Source of the DNA: Bdellovibrio sp.
Lineage (GTDB): Bacteria > Bdellovibrionota > Bdellovibrionia > Bdellovibrionales > Bdellovibrionaceae
Direction: 5' to 3'
Assembly (NCBI GenBank): GCA_025359945.1
Contig: JANYDD010000031.1
Span: 1-64,000, forward strand
DNA length: 64,000 nt
Shown here: piece by piece, positions 1 through 10,089 of the stretch
How positions within the stretch are numbered: the first letter of the stretch is position 1
Layout: every line of letters begins with the position of its first letter
Notes under the pieces: model-generated
What the model saw: only the letters and a program-made list of their open reading frames with translations
Told to the model about the DNA's origin: nothing
Databases searched by the model: none
Program-made: the position numbers and the translations under genes

Positions 1-979
1 GGACACCGGCGTTTCTAAGCTTTTGAAAAATCTGTTGCGCCAAGGTTGGAGTCTCTGCCAACAGGGGAAAACGCAAAAAAGTCGATTCGTGGAACCGAAT
101 TTGTTCTTTCGGCAACAATAAAAGTTCAAGAGGCGATCCTAGGGACATCTCATAAATTTGCAAAGCCCGGGTGCGTGCTGTCTCAACGGATTTTTGAAAC
201 AGGTTAAATCTATTTTGCAAAATTTCGACGGTTCCATTGCGAAGTAATTTTTGCTGCCCCTGGCAGGGCACAGATTCTTTTTTATTCCGTTCGAAAAAAC
301 TCTGCCCCCAGGTGGTCCCGCGAACTAATGCGGGATGCGATAAAATAAATTTTTGAAAGCCTACTACACTTTTCGCATAAAATGATTGAATCGGATTTTC
401 TGTTTCACAGGTTACATCAAAAATAATTTGCTCTTGATCCTTTCGGACCAGTAAACTTCCGCCGTAATAATCAACGCCTTTGCCCATTCCAAAGCTAAGC
501 AGCATCAAGTCTGCGAAGGTCACGTCGGCAGGACTACCCGCCGCTTGAGCAAAATCAAAAATCGAAAACACATCTGAAGGTTTTTCAGAAGGTAAACTTG
601 CGTTTTCTATCACGCCAAAATAGGGAGCATACAAAACAGCTAAAACTGTTTTTTGCAGAAGGCTCTCGATCGCGTTTTGAGACGGCGACAAGGAATTTTT
701 GCACAAGTCATAAAAATCAATCTGGAATCCGGCAGACTGGATCGTCGCGACAACAGATTCACAAATAAACGCAGGTAAAAGTATTTTGCTCTTTTGCGGG
801 TTTTTTTTCTTTTGCACCAAAAGCCAGCTATACAATCCTTGCCTAGCAGAGCCGAAAATTCTTTGCGCCCAATGCTTTGTCGAGTAGCCAAAAAGCTGAT
901 CGCCATTCGCCAAACTTAATATGGGTGATCTTGAATCCAAGGGTCGATATTTTTGAATATACAAAAAAGGCGAATTCAC
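1..979 (-). CDS. Divergent DegT/DnrJ/EryC1-fold PLP aminotransferase-like protein (3' end outside window)
   Basis: An open frame of 326 codons runs from a GTG at 979 to the window edge. The GTG overlaps the TGA of the upstream gene (GTGA), which indicates translational coupling. The fold assignment rests on weak but ordered motifs. A cofactor-loop-like FDFAQAAG (about residues 141-148) carries the Asp expected to contact the pyridine nitrogen. SFGMGKG (about 162-168) is followed by a GGS-LLV segment and matches the DegT pattern in which Lys (here 167) binds PLP. The normal N-terminal substrate region is poorly conserved. The gene closes a polysaccharide operon, so a sugar aminotransferase or a non-catalytic relative is inferred. 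The C-terminus is not visible. Confidence 0.72.
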   Translation of the reverse strand, partial: MNSPFLYIQKYRPLDSRSPILSLANGDQLFGYSTKHWAQRIFGSARQGLYSWLLVQKKKNPQKSKILLPAFICESVVATIQSAGFQIDFYDLCKNSLSPSQNAIESLLQKTVLAVLYAPYFGVIENASLPSEKPSDVFSIFDFAQAAGSPADVTFADLMLLSFGMGKGVDYYGGSLLVRKDQEQIIFDVTCETENPIQSFYAKSVVGFQKFILSHPALVRGTTWGQSFFERNKKESVPCQGQQKLLRNGTVEILQNRFNLFQKSVETARTRALQIYEMSLGSPLELLLLPKEQIRFHESTFLRFPLLAETPTLAQQIFQKLRNAGV

Positions 980-2040
980 CGAACCACCCACTTTGAAATT
1001 TCTTGGTAAATGGCCTTTGGAATTCTACGCAAGATTGGTTTTGACCAACTTTGAGGGGGTAAATTGTGGTCGGATTCGGCGCAACTTCCAAAGCTACTGC
1101 TTAGTATTTTAAATTGTTTTCCACATTGGCCTGACCGCCCTAACCATTTCCGTTTGTACTCCAACAAAGAAGTCTGAACGGGAGAATCGCTTCCGAAATC
1201 AAAAAAACGAATGTTGTCCTGTTTCATTTTTTCCAAACTTTTAAAGATCAAATAGTCCGTGGCTTTATAATTTGCGGCGTCCAACGAGGTGGCAGCAAAA
1301 GCATCGATGGCCCGCTCACCTTGTTTCAATAAAACCAAGGCCCCCAACATTTTATTTCCCAGCCAAACCGAAGCCATTGTAATCAAAGATTCTGGATAAT
1401 TTTTAAAGAAAGAAGAGAAAAGTTCAGGTCCATAGACCGGAACTCCCAGGCGGTGACGGGTTTCTAAAAATAAATTATAAAACTGGCCCATTTTTTCTTC
1501 TGAGGGCCGAGATTCCCACTGAATCAGTAACCCATGCTTTTCGGCTGCACGAATCTTTCCACGGGTCGCACTATCCAGCTGCTCCCAATAATCGGGAATC
1601 TGCAGATCAATTTCGGTCTTTATAAAATAACTATAGGGCTGTAAACCATCAAATTGGAAATCTTTCCAAAGAAAACCTTTCATTTTGTTTCTTTGAATTA
1701 TTTTTTTGGACGCTTCCACAAAAAAAGCAATGACTTCCTGCGAGCTGACCAAAGGACCGCCGCGATCCCGCCAAGGCACCGAATCCAATATTTGACCGTT
1801 TTTCCACTGAGGCAAAAATCCTAAAATCTGATTTTTCGAATCCAGGGCAATCATTGAAAAGTCGGGGTAGTTAAAATTTTCTTTAATCACCTGCGCGTAA
1901 GCTAAGTTGTGATAGGGCGTAGAGTTGGGATGTTCTTTAATAAATTTTTTAAGATTTGATCGAATACTGTCGGTCCATTGCGAAACGTCCAAAATAATAA
2001 ATTTAGAATTGGCGCTATCAAACTCCATTATGGCTTTCAA
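976..2040 (-). CDS. FemAB/CelD-like GNAT-fold acyl- or aminoacyl-transferase
   Basis: This 354-residue protein has the layout of FemAB-like transferases (two tandem GNAT-like folds). The second half contains the typical stretch with FYNLFLETRHRLGVPVYG near residue 190 and the FDFGSDS...YKRKWLG signature near 280-300. Relatives attach acyl or aminoacyl groups to cell-surface polymers, and a common subgroup sits in exopolysaccharide loci beside AsnB-type amidotransferases and NodB-like deacetylases, as here. The first ATG (2040) lies inside the end of the upstream deacetylase gene (stop at 2018), and an alternative ATG is at 2028. The product is probably cytosolic, with no signal peptide or membrane span. 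The donor and acceptor cannot be read from sequence. Confidence 0.8.
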   Translation of the reverse strand: MKAIMEFDSANSKFIILDVSQWTDSIRSNLKKFIKEHPNSTPYHNLAYAQVIKENFNYPDFSMIALDSKNQILGFLPQWKNGQILDSVPWRDRGGPLVSSQEVIAFFVEASKKIIQRNKMKGFLWKDFQFDGLQPYSYFIKTEIDLQIPDYWEQLDSATRGKIRAAEKHGLLIQWESRPSEEKMGQFYNLFLETRHRLGVPVYGPELFSSFFKNYPESLITMASVWLGNKMLGALVLLKQGERAIDAFAATSLDAANYKATDYLIFKSLEKMKQDNIRFFDFGSDSPVQTSLLEYKRKWLGRSGQCGKQFKILSSSFGSCAESDHNLPPQSWSKPILRRIPKAIYQEISKWVVR

Positions 2041-3127
2041 CAGATAGGCCCACGGCTTCGGTCAACGATCGAAACTCAAATCCTATCTTTGCGGCCCATT
2101 CTAAAATCCTAGCGTACGCTTCGTCCCAGCCATAGTCGGTATGGGCGGCACGATCGTGCCAGTTGATAGCCACTGTTCCGCGACGATCAAAAACTTGTTG
2201 CAGCTGAAGCTGGGCGCGTTCAAAGACTTGCCTGGAATTTAACTTCATATCATCAAACAGCGGGCCATCCATAAGAACCAGCGGGACTTCCCAAATTTTC
2301 TGATTGTCTTTCAAATCTATGCAAAATGGTCTGGCCATCCCTCCGCGAAATCCAGATCTGCCATTCCAACCCAAGCTACTATCGACGCACAAACCACTGT
2401 TTTTGATAACCTCAAACGGAGTATCGCCGCTTAAATTCAACCAGTGCTGGCGACCCACCACAATCGGCGACCTTGTGCTTTTAGAGATTTCATTTATTTC
2501 ACTTCCTAAAAGATTTTCTTGAATTGAGAAAAAACTGCCATGAACTCCAAGCTGGCAAGAAAAGGATTTCGCAAGTTTGACAAATTCGAAAAACAAATCT
2601 GTGTGCGGCAAATAAGAAGGATCAAGAACTTTTTGAAATAATCGATTTCGCAATTTTTTAGACTTCACGGGCAACGCAAAAAAGACTGTTGCCACTGGAC
2701 GCCCAATGGACTGCACCGACTGATCTAACTCCAAAAGTCGAGCGAAAGATTTTAAATAGCTAGAACCCATCCGAGTTTTTTTTCTATAACCAACAGCTCG
2801 CTTCAGCGCCAATTGCCACGTTGGCTTCAAATAGTCGATATCGTGAGTAAGGCATAAACCAGGTTTCTGGTTTTTTATTTTCGAATTCGAAAAGATCGAA
2901 CATTGCTTCAATATTTCCACCAGCCTGTCTTCTAGGTCGGGGCTCTCGCGCGTCTGAAAAAGTGAATATCCTCGGCGAGCACCGTAAATGTCCCTAGAAA
3001 AATCTTCAGTCCAAACCTTAATTTCAGAATTGCGTTTTTGAACGGCCCTGCTGAAAAGTTCAAAATCCATTGCCATATCTTCTTCTAAATAACCTTGGCT
3101 ACAGTAAAAAAAAGATTTTGATGTCAT
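2018..3127 (-). CDS. Polysaccharide deacetylase-like (NodB/CE4) family protein
   Basis: The 369-residue protein carries LTHDIDYL near residues 93-100, corresponding to the metal-binding HD pair of NodB-homology deacetylases. Further on it has a GVHGSF block (motif 2-like), a SSLGWNGRSGFRGG block and a C-terminal INWHDRAAH block with the late catalytic His. It should remove N- or O-acetyl groups from a glycan intermediate or polymer. No signal peptide is visible, so it may act on a cytosolic intermediate. The start ATG at 3127 abuts the TAA of asnB (3128-3130), giving a tight operon, and the 3' end overlaps the FemAB-like gene. The first 90 residues resemble no domain I recognise. Confidence 0.78.
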   Translation of the reverse strand: MTSKSFFYCSQGYLEEDMAMDFELFSRAVQKRNSEIKVWTEDFSRDIYGARRGYSLFQTRESPDLEDRLVEILKQCSIFSNSKIKNQKPGLCLTHDIDYLKPTWQLALKRAVGYRKKTRMGSSYLKSFARLLELDQSVQSIGRPVATVFFALPVKSKKLRNRLFQKVLDPSYLPHTDLFFEFVKLAKSFSCQLGVHGSFFSIQENLLGSEINEISKSTRSPIVVGRQHWLNLSGDTPFEVIKNSGLCVDSSLGWNGRSGFRGGMARPFCIDLKDNQKIWEVPLVLMDGPLFDDMKLNSRQVFERAQLQLQQVFDRRGTVAINWHDRAAHTDYGWDEAYARILEWAAKIGFEFRSLTEAVGLSVESHNGV

Positions 3128-4963
3128 TTAAATTGTTACTCGGTATTGACGAAACCACGACTCTAAACAAAGAAAAATCCAGATTCTGTGAGCCCTTTTT
3201 TCATCCCAAACAAAAGGCAAGGATCGTTTTTGGTGATCTTGAATCAAGTTTTCAATATAATTTTTCCCAAAAAGTTCACCGGCGTAAAGAGAAAAATAAC
3301 TTTGAGAGTTTAATAAACGCGATTGAACAAAAGGAGCTAAGGGACCCCTGAACCAGTGACGCAGCGGAGTTGGGAAGCCCCTTTTCGCAGCGGTCAAAAG
3401 AGAGCCTGGCAAAAGTTCTTTGGCCACTTGTCGAAGAAGAAACTTAGGTGTGCCCTTTTCCAGTTTAGAACTCCAGGGAATTTCAGAGGCCCAACGAAAA
3501 ATCTCTTGAGACCAAAGCGGAGTGCGTGTTTCCAACCCGTGAGCCATCGAAACTTTATCTTCAACCACAAGCAGTCCCGGAATATAAGTGGTTCGGTAAT
3601 AATCTTCCGCCGATGAAAGCAGGGCCGCCTTCCGATCAAAATGAAAGGCTGGGATCTGAGTGTGCTGATCTACTTTAAATATTTCAGGCGCAAAGGAAAT
3701 GGACTTTCGAAAAGTTTTTTGCTGAACTAAGTACGCTAACCAAGGAAACTCTTTGGGCGAAAACTGAATCGCTTGCCCCCAGGCTTTCATTGAAAACAAT
3801 CCCTTATCAATAACTTGTGCAGCTTTATGAATTGCGTAGCCTCCAAAAAGCTCATCGCCGCCGTGGCCCGACAAAGCCACCTTAAAAGATTTTGAGAACT
3901 CTTTGGCGACCATAAATTGCGAAAAGGAACCCATTCCCATTCTGGGTTCATCCAAATGCCAAATCAATGAATCAAACTGGTCTTCAAAATTCTGAGGAGT
4001 GATCAAAACTTCGTTTAATTTCAAGTTTAATTTCTGGGCCACTTGTCGAGCCAGACAGCGTTCGTCGAAATAGGGGTCAGCCGTATCGAAATACCCTGTG
4101 TAAGCCGCCAACTTTCGGCTGTGTTTGGCCGCAAACGCAGCAACCAATGAGCTATCAATACCACCCGAAAGATAGACCCCAACATCCACGTCACTTAACA
4201 AATGTTCAGCAACTGAAGTTTCAATTCGGTCTGCAATTCGGTCTGCAATCCGTTGCGACTTTGAGTTTTGGTTTTCCACGACCGGCTGATAGCTTATTCG
4301 AGATTCTGTTTTGTTCCAGACTCCATCATTGTTTTTAGAAAAGTGCAGAAGTTGCCCAGGCAGAAGCATTTGAATTCCATCAAACAAACTACTGTCTGCC
4401 GCATAATTTTCAAAACGAAGATAAGATTGTAGCGTTGCCAAATTGCAGGTGGTGTGTTGCTCGGACAATTGCAAGAGAGCCTTGATTTCGGAAGAAAAGA
4501 GAACCGTCGAATCTTTTAATGTCAAATAATGAAGCGGCTTTAATCCCATGGAATCGCGGAAGAGCAAAACCGAATCGCTTTTGACATCGTAAAAACCGCC
4601 AGCAAACATTCCCTGAAGGTGATTCAGAAACTTCGGCCCCTGCTGAACCAAGCCTCGAAGCAAAGTTTCAGTATCAGACGTTGAAGAAAATGGCTTGGCT
4701 ATTAAGCCTTGACGAAGCTTTCGATGGTTATAAATTTCTCCGTTGAAAGTCAAAATTGAATCTTGATCCCGCATGGGCTGCGCCGCTGCACCGCTTAGAT
4801 CCAAAATTGAAAGCCTCACGTGCCCAAAGATCAGGTCGCCCCTCAATGATTGCGCGACACCTTGGCCATCAGGACCTCGATGTTGAATCACTTTTATGGC
4901 CTGAAGCATTTTTTTTGAAATCTGCGCTGCCGAGGGTCCAAAAACCCCGACTACTCCGCACAT
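3128..4963 (-). CDS. asnB: Asparagine synthase (glutamine-hydrolysing) family amidotransferase
   Basis: At 611 residues this is a full-length class II glutamine amidotransferase plus synthetase. Met1-Cys2-Gly-Val starts the Ntn GATase2 domain with the nucleophile Cys2, and RHRGPDGQG-like and FNGEIYN motifs follow. The synthetase half has the PP-loop SGGIDSSL near residue 268 for ATP pyrophosphatase chemistry, then SGHGGDELFGGY. Classical AsnB makes asparagine. In polysaccharide loci the same family probably amidates sugar acids, which fits a pathway producing uronic acid sugars next door. The gene overlaps the GT2 gene upstream by 13 bases and abuts the deacetylase downstream, so it is part of the locus and not a stand-alone amino-acid gene. 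Confidence 0.9.
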   Translation of the reverse strand: MCGVVGVFGPSAAQISKKMLQAIKVIQHRGPDGQGVAQSLRGDLIFGHVRLSILDLSGAAAQPMRDQDSILTFNGEIYNHRKLRQGLIAKPFSSTSDTETLLRGLVQQGPKFLNHLQGMFAGGFYDVKSDSVLLFRDSMGLKPLHYLTLKDSTVLFSSEIKALLQLSEQHTTCNLATLQSYLRFENYAADSSLFDGIQMLLPGQLLHFSKNNDGVWNKTESRISYQPVVENQNSKSQRIADRIADRIETSVAEHLLSDVDVGVYLSGGIDSSLVAAFAAKHSRKLAAYTGYFDTADPYFDERCLARQVAQKLNLKLNEVLITPQNFEDQFDSLIWHLDEPRMGMGSFSQFMVAKEFSKSFKVALSGHGGDELFGGYAIHKAAQVIDKGLFSMKAWGQAIQFSPKEFPWLAYLVQQKTFRKSISFAPEIFKVDQHTQIPAFHFDRKAALLSSAEDYYRTTYIPGLLVVEDKVSMAHGLETRTPLWSQEIFRWASEIPWSSKLEKGTPKFLLRQVAKELLPGSLLTAAKRGFPTPLRHWFRGPLAPFVQSRLLNSQSYFSLYAGELFGKNYIENLIQDHQKRSLPFVWDEKRAHRIWIFLCLESWFRQYRVTI

Positions 4964-6036
4964 GCCGAAGTTCTTCTCTCGTCGTAGATAGCTAGAAGAA
5001 GTTTCAGGGACTCTTCCTGCTGCAGCTTAAGAACTTGAAACAGCGCTAGAAAACTGAGCGTCTGCAGTCCCAAAATTAATCCTAGGCCAGTGATGAAAAA
5101 ACTGTGAGGCGAGTGCGCAAATTCCGAAGCTAGAAAGAACCACAAGGATTGCCAAAAATCGCCCTGATAATGAAAATTTTTAAAAAAACTAACTGAGATA
5201 ACCGCCAATTCATAGAAACCTACCGAAACTAAAAACAATCCCACATAATACAGCAAAAAGGTGGGCTTAACCAATAATCCATAAAGCAAATGAGCCTTCG
5301 CGGCCTTGAAGACTTTTAAGTTGTTACTTCGACGACGAGTCTTTTTCCAAATCAAACGACCGGGAATTTCTAAAATTTTTGCACTTCGCAAATTAAATTT
5401 ACGCAAAATTTCTAAATGAAGCTCTTTACCGTTTTCAAACAACGGCAACGAACGAAGTAAGGGACCATTGTAACCACGAACGACACACGTGACTGTCGAA
5501 ATTTTATTATCAAAAAATCCTGATAAAATCCAATTTGCCATTCGAGAAATTAAAAGCCGGCCCCAAGTCACGTTTCTAACCGTACCACCCTTCATATACG
5601 GGCTAATGACCACTACATCAATTTTTGAATCTTTCTCGAACGCGGCGATGATTTCGCCGATGTGTTGCACATCGTATGTCAAATCCGCATCCAACACTAA
5701 AACACGATGTCCATGCGAAGCTTTGATCCCCGCTTTGATGGCGGCTCCGCGCCCTTGATTGACCCCAAAGTGAACAACTGAAACTTGAACGCCGATCTTT
5801 TTACTGACAAGGGAATCCAATATCGATCCCGTTTGATCTGTGCTTCCGTCGTTCACCAAAACTAATTCAAATCGGTATTTAGTTAAAAATGGTTGGACAT
5901 AATCCAAGATCAAACCAGAGTTGATTTTTATGGATTCTTCCTCGTTGAAACACGGAATAATTATGCTGACAAGAGGCCTATCCACAGTGAGATTTTCCAT
6001 GCCGTTCAAATTACCTAACGGGTTAATCTTGCACAA
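4951..6036 (-). CDS. Family 2 glycosyltransferase with C-terminal membrane helices
   Basis: This 361-residue GT-A enzyme starts with [11 protein letters not shown] (about 23-33), then VNDGSTD (61-67) and LDADLTYD (115-122), whose DAD supplies the metal-binding DxD. It resembles DPMS/GtrB-like polyprenyl-phosphate glycosyltransferases: two hydrophobic helices near residues 267-290 and 320-345 should anchor it in the inner membrane. It probably transfers a sugar from a nucleotide donor to a lipid carrier. The start may be the ATG at 6036 or an internal ATG at 6000; neither has a clear Shine-Dalgarno site. It heads the minus-strand polysaccharide operon, divergent from wbpA. Confidence 0.85.
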   Translation of the reverse strand: MCKINPLGNLNGMENLTVDRPLVSIIIPCFNEEESIKINSGLILDYVQPFLTKYRFELVLVNDGSTDQTGSILDSLVSKKIGVQVSVVHFGVNQGRGAAIKAGIKASHGHRVLVLDADLTYDVQHIGEIIAAFEKDSKIDVVVISPYMKGGTVRNVTWGRLLISRMANWILSGFFDNKISTVTCVVRGYNGPLLRSLPLFENGKELHLEILRKFNLRSAKILEIPGRLIWKKTRRRSNNLKVFKAAKAHLLYGLLVKPTFLLYYVGLFLVSVGFYELAVISVSFFKNFHYQGDFWQSLWFFLASEFAHSPHSFFITGLGLILGLQTLSFLALFQVLKLQQEESLKLLLAIYDERRTSACAE

Positions 6037-6092
6037 CAGTTCATTGGATTTATCAATTGCTTGACTCTAGTGGCCATGTTACCAATTTACGA

Positions 6093-7391
6093 ATGAACTT
6101 GTTTACTAAAATCCAAAAAAAATCTGCGATTGTTGGCGTCGTTGGTCTGGGTTACGTCGGACTTCCGCTGGCGTTGCGATTTGCCGAAGTTGGATTTCAA
6201 GTTGTCGGTATCGACATCGATGAAAAAAAAGTCAATCAGCTGAATCGGGGCGAAAGTTACATCGGAACAATTTCTTCGCATTCCCTAGCAAAAGCTGTTC
6301 CTCAAAAATTTAGTGCTACTACAGATTTTTCCGCGGCCAAGAATTTGGATGCTATCATCGTCTGCGTTCCGACCCCCTTGAACAAATACCGAGAACCTGA
6401 TTTAAGCTTCGTCCACGCAACGATTGATTCCCTTCTTCCCTTTCTTAAAAAGGGGCAACTTCTTTCACTTGAAAGCACTACTTATCCGGGCACTACCGAC
6501 GAAGAAGTTTTGCCGAAAATTCAGTCTGCCGGTTTTCATGTCGGGGAAGATTTTTATTTGGCCTTTTCTCCAGAAAGGGAAGATCCTGGTAATCCCCAGT
6601 TTTCTACCTTTACAACGCCAAGAATTTGTTCCGGCATTACAGCTTCTTGTCTTGAGGCCGCTCTGGCGCTTTACGGTCAAGCTATCGAAACCGTAGTTCC
6701 GGTCAGCTCGACTCGAGTTGCAGAAATGACCAAGCTTTTAGAAAATATCCATCGATCGGTGAACATTGGTTTGGTCAACGAAATGAAAATGGTGTGCGAC
6801 AAAATGGGAATTGATATCCACGAAGTCATTCGTGCGGCCGCCACCAAGCCCTTTGGTTTTGCATCCTACTTTCCAGGTCCTGGAGTCGGCGGGCATTGCA
6901 TTCCCATTGACCCATTTTATTTGACATGGAAGGCTCGCGAATTTGGCGTGCACACGCATTTTATTGAATTGGCGGGCGAGATCAACAGCCAAATGCCCGC
7001 CTGGGTCGTCGGCAAAATTTCCGAAGCACTGAACCAACAAGCTAAGTCCATCCACGGTTCGCAAATTTTAATTTTAGGAATTGCTTACAAAAAAAATGTC
7101 GACGACCTTCGCGAGTCCCCTTCAGTGGAAGTGATGGATCTCTTACAAGATCGCGGAGCTCAACTGGCCTACTCGGACCCACACATTCCTGTTTTTCCAA
7201 AAATGAGAAAGCACCACTTCGAGCTTGTCCACACCCCCCTTACCCAAATGCGTCTTGCGGAATTTGATTGTGTTGTCCTGCTGACAGATCACGATCAGTT
7301 TGATTACGATTTAATTTTAAAGAGTTCGAAGTTAATTGTGGACACTCGAGGCAAATTTATTCAGCCAAAGCCCCATATCGTGAGGGCCTAA
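6093..7391 (+). CDS. wbpA: UDP-N-acetyl-D-glucosamine 6-dehydrogenase (WbpA/WbpO type nucleotide-sugar dehydrogenase)
   Basis: The enzyme oxidises C6 of UDP-GlcNAc twice with NAD to give UDP-GlcNAcA, the first step towards UDP-ManNAc3NAcA. The Rossmann motif [11 protein letters not shown] comes directly after the start. The catalytic-Cys loop is visible as [13 protein letters not shown] around residue 270, together with the active-site Lys segment [17 protein letters not shown]. The C-terminal NAD-linked domain follows. I place the start at ATG 6093 (432 residues), because the TTG at 6057 adds 12 residues that are not family-like. It is divergent from the GT2 gene and heads the plus-strand operon. 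Family membership is certain; UDP-GlcNAc as substrate is inferred from the neighbouring wbpB-D-I genes. Confidence 0.9.
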   Translation: MNLFTKIQKKSAIVGVVGLGYVGLPLALRFAEVGFQVVGIDIDEKKVNQLNRGESYIGTISSHSLAKAVPQKFSATTDFSAAKNLDAIIVCVPTPLNKYREPDLSFVHATIDSLLPFLKKGQLLSLESTTYPGTTDEEVLPKIQSAGFHVGEDFYLAFSPEREDPGNPQFSTFTTPRICSGITASCLEAALALYGQAIETVVPVSSTRVAEMTKLLENIHRSVNIGLVNEMKMVCDKMGIDIHEVIRAAATKPFGFASYFPGPGVGGHCIPIDPFYLTWKAREFGVHTHFIELAGEINSQMPAWVVGKISEALNQQAKSIHGSQILILGIAYKKNVDDLRESPSVEVMDLLQDRGAQLAYSDPHIPVFPKMRKHHFELVHTPLTQMRLAEFDCVVLLTDHDQFDYDLILKSSKLIVDTRGKFIQPKPHIVRA

Positions 7392-7394
7392 ACA

Positions 7395-8435
7395 GTGCTT
7401 CGATTGGCTTTGATCGGTTGTGGACGCATTTCCAAGAATCATTTCGAGGCCATTAAATCCTTTGATCAAGAAGCGCAGATTGTCGGCGTCTGCGATTCAG
7501 ACCCTCAAACCCTGACCAGTGTTTCGGAATCTTTAAGTGTGCCCGGATATTCTAACTTTTCAGCTATGATCGATGAAACCTCTGCGGATTTAGTTTCGAT
7601 TTGCTCACCCAGCGGACTTCATGTCGAGCACGCGCTTGAAGTGCTTCGTCAAAACAAGCATGTATTGATTGAGAAACCTATGGCGCTGGATTTAGTCAGC
7701 GCTCAGAAATTGGTGCTGGCCGCGCAATCTAATTCTAAGAAAGTTTTCGTTGTTAAACAGAATCGACTTAATTCAACAATTCAGTTGCTTAAAACGGCTA
7801 TAGATCAAGGGCGATTTGGAAAAATTTATTTTGTCTCGATAAATGTTTTTTGGACCAGGCCCCAGTCTTATTACGACAGCGCCACATGGCGTTCAAAAAC
7901 CGGTGGCGGGGCCTTTCTCAATCAGGCAAGTCACTACGTTGATTTGCTAGATTGGTTGGTAGGTCCAGTAGATTCCTTACAATCCTATACGGCTACTTTA
8001 GCCAGAGAAATAGAAGACGAAGACACTGGGGCTGTATCGCTAAGATGGAAATCTGGGGCCTTGGGAAACTTAGGTGTGACCATGTTGACTCATCAGCAAA
8101 ACTTTGAAGGCTCGATGACGATTGTTGGGGAAAAAGGAACTGTTCGCATCGGCGGAGTTGCTGTTAATGAAATCCAAAAGTGGGAATTTGCAAATCCACA
8201 ACCCCAGGATAAACAAATAGAAATGGCCAACTACAAAACCACATCTGTTTATGGAAAAGGTCACAAACAATTTTACCGTCGGGTTTTTGATGTTTTGGCA
8301 GGACTGCGATTTGAAGTTTCGAATCAAATCGATGGCTATAGAAATGTCGAATTGCTATGCGCTATACAAGAGTCATCCAAAAAAAATGGACAACGAATTT
8401 TTATTGAAAATAAATTTTTCGCGGAGAATCGCTAA
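7395..8435 (+). CDS. wbpB: Gfo/Idh/MocA oxidoreductase, UDP-GlcNAcA 3-dehydrogenase (WbpB type)
   Basis: The 346-residue protein has an N-terminal NAD-binding fold ([17 protein letters not shown]) and the EKPMAL motif near residue 95, whose Lys is catalytic in the Gfo/Idh/MocA family. The [19 protein letters not shown] block (about 175-193) supplies the second-domain Asp and His. WbpB oxidises C3 of UDP-GlcNAcA to the 3-keto sugar, which the aminotransferase WbpE then aminates. It starts with GTG three bases after the wbpA stop, and its TAA overlaps the wbpD ATG by one base, so the genes are translationally linked. Confidence 0.88.
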   Translation: MLRLALIGCGRISKNHFEAIKSFDQEAQIVGVCDSDPQTLTSVSESLSVPGYSNFSAMIDETSADLVSICSPSGLHVEHALEVLRQNKHVLIEKPMALDLVSAQKLVLAAQSNSKKVFVVKQNRLNSTIQLLKTAIDQGRFGKIYFVSINVFWTRPQSYYDSATWRSKTGGGAFLNQASHYVDLLDWLVGPVDSLQSYTATLAREIEDEDTGAVSLRWKSGALGNLGVTMLTHQQNFEGSMTIVGEKGTVRIGGVAVNEIQKWEFANPQPQDKQIEMANYKTTSVYGKGHKQFYRRVFDVLAGLRFEVSNQIDGYRNVELLCAIQESSKKNGQRIFIENKFFAENR

Positions 8436-9007
8436 TGAAATATTGGTCTCACTCAACTGCAATTATCGACGAAGGAGCTGAAATCGGAGAGTCCTCGAAA
8501 ATTTGGCATTGGACGCACGTCTGCGCAGGCGCCCGCTTAGGTCGTTCTGTCATCCTGGGACAGAATGTTTTTATCGGTAACGACGTCACCATCGGCAACA
8601 ACGTAAAGATTCAAAACAATGTATCGGTTTACGATAAAGTCATTCTTGAAGACGATGTTTTTTGTGGGCCCAGCATGGTGTTCACCAATGTCATCAATCC
8701 CAGATCGGCAATTGTTCGAAAAAATGAATTTCGTAAAACTCACGTCAAACAAGGCGCAACCTTGGGAGCCAACTGCACATTAATTTGCGGCGTGACGATC
8801 GGAAAATATGCCTTCGTCGCAGCGGGTGCCGTTGTGACAAAAGATGTTCCCGACTATTCCTTAGTGAAGGGCGTTCCAGCTCAGCATTCTGGTTGGATCG
8901 GAGAATTCGGCGAAGTTCTTATGGCCGGACAATTTGCTCACGAATGGATCTGCCATGGCACGCAAACTGTTTACGTCAAAGGACCGAAAGGCCTTTGTAA
9001 AAAATGA
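8435..9007 (+). CDS. wbpD: UDP-GlcNAc3NA N-acetyltransferase, left-handed beta-helix (WbpD/WlbB type)
   Basis: At 190 residues this is a hexapeptide-repeat acyltransferase. Successive repeats such as [21 protein letters not shown] and [25 protein letters not shown] build the left-handed beta-helix, and the NPRSAI segment with the following loop matches WbpD-like proteins. It acetylates the 3-amino group made by WbpE, using acetyl-CoA, to give UDP-GlcNAc(3NAc)A. It overlaps wbpB by one base and wbpI by four bases (ATGA). The substrate is inferred from the gene set. Confidence 0.9.
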   Translation: MKYWSHSTAIIDEGAEIGESSKIWHWTHVCAGARLGRSVILGQNVFIGNDVTIGNNVKIQNNVSVYDKVILEDDVFCGPSMVFTNVINPRSAIVRKNEFRKTHVKQGATLGANCTLICGVTIGKYAFVAAGAVVTKDVPDYSLVKGVPAQHSGWIGEFGEVLMAGQFAHEWICHGTQTVYVKGPKGLCKK

Positions 9008-10089
9008 AAAAAAAGATTTTGACGGTGGTCGGTGCCAGACCCCAGTTTGTCAAAGCAGCGGTGCTTTCTAGGTGTCTTCGAACCAGTTCAAAATTTTCCG
9101 AAGTGTTGGTTCATACGGGACAACATTACGACGCCAACCTTTCCGATATTTTTTTTGACGAATTAGGGATCCCAAAACCTGATTACTCGTTGAACATCAG
9201 CCAAAAGAATAAGAATCAACCTATGGGCCACGGCAAAATGACCGGGCAAATTTTAAGTGCCTGCGAGGAAGTGCTTCTTTTTGAGAAGCCCGATGCGGTG
9301 TTAGTTTACGGTGACACAAACTCAACCTTGGCCGGCGCCCTTGCTGCCAGTAAATTAAATATTCCAATTCTTCACGTTGAAGCTGGCTTAAGATCTTTTA
9401 ACCAAAAAATGCCTGAAGAAATTAATCGCGTTCTTACGGACCATGTCTCGGCGTTATTGTTTTGTCCTAATCAAAACTCCATGCAAAATTTAATTCGCGA
9501 AGGCCTTTCGCCTTTAAAAATTTTTAATGTGGGCGATGTCATGTATGATGCGACTCTTTTCTACGCAAGAAAATCATCCGTATCTTCCGGAAAGTACGTC
9601 TTAGCCACAATTCATCGGGCCGAAAACACCGACGACCCGATTTGCTTGCGAAATATATTTGCCGCTTTAAATGAATTTTCAAAACTGAAATGCCGGGTGA
9701 TCGTCCCATTGCATCCGCGAACTAAAGCAAAATTAAATGCATTGGGGATTTTAACTCATCTCACGCAACTAGAGATCATCAAACCGGTGGGTTATTTAGA
9801 AATGTTAAGTCTAGAGAAACACGCTGAGATGATCATCACCGATTCAGGTGGTGTCCAAAAAGAAGCTTATTTTTTCCGTGTCCCTTGCTTGACGTTAAGA
9901 AATGAAACCGAATGGATTGAGCTGGTTCAAGCAGGTTGGAACACTTTAGTGAAACCAGGCGGCGAAAAACAAATTCTGGAAGGCTTGATGGCTGCTCGCC
10001 GAACTCCCGACCCAAATGCCGCACAGTTATTTGGCACGGGAAAAGCGTGTGAAGCTATCGTCGAAGTTTTGGAGAGTCAACTTTGTTAA
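9004..10089 (+). CDS. wbpI: Non-hydrolysing UDP-sugar 2-epimerase (WbpI/WecB family)
   Basis: The 361-residue enzyme has the family start [13 protein letters not shown], then HTGQHYD near residue 35, [13 protein letters not shown] near 100, HVEAGLRS (catalytic His/Glu region) and the late [13 protein letters not shown]-binding motif. Members invert C2 of UDP-GlcNAc derivatives. Beside wbpA, wbpB and wbpD the best reading is UDP-GlcNAc(3NAc)A to UDP-ManNAc(3NAc)A, the final precursor step. WecB-type UDP-GlcNAc 2-epimerase is the alternative. The ATG overlaps the wbpD TGA. Confidence 0.88.
   Translation: MKKKILTVVGARPQFVKAAVLSRCLRTSSKFSEVLVHTGQHYDANLSDIFFDELGIPKPDYSLNISQKNKNQPMGHGKMTGQILSACEEVLLFEKPDAVLVYGDTNSTLAGALAASKLNIPILHVEAGLRSFNQKMPEEINRVLTDHVSALLFCPNQNSMQNLIREGLSPLKIFNVGDVMYDATLFYARKSSVSSGKYVLATIHRAENTDDPICLRNIFAALNEFSKLKCRVIVPLHPRTKAKLNALGILTHLTQLEIIKPVGYLEMLSLEKHAEMIITDSGGVQKEAYFFRVPCLTLRNETEWIELVQAGWNTLVKPGGEKQILEGLMAARRTPDPNAAQLFGTGKACEAIVEVLESQLC

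Noticed and set aside
6057-6092. TTG start extending wbpA by 12 residues
   Set aside because: The extra residues are polar and not family-like; ATG 6093 leaves the Rossmann motif at the usual distance.
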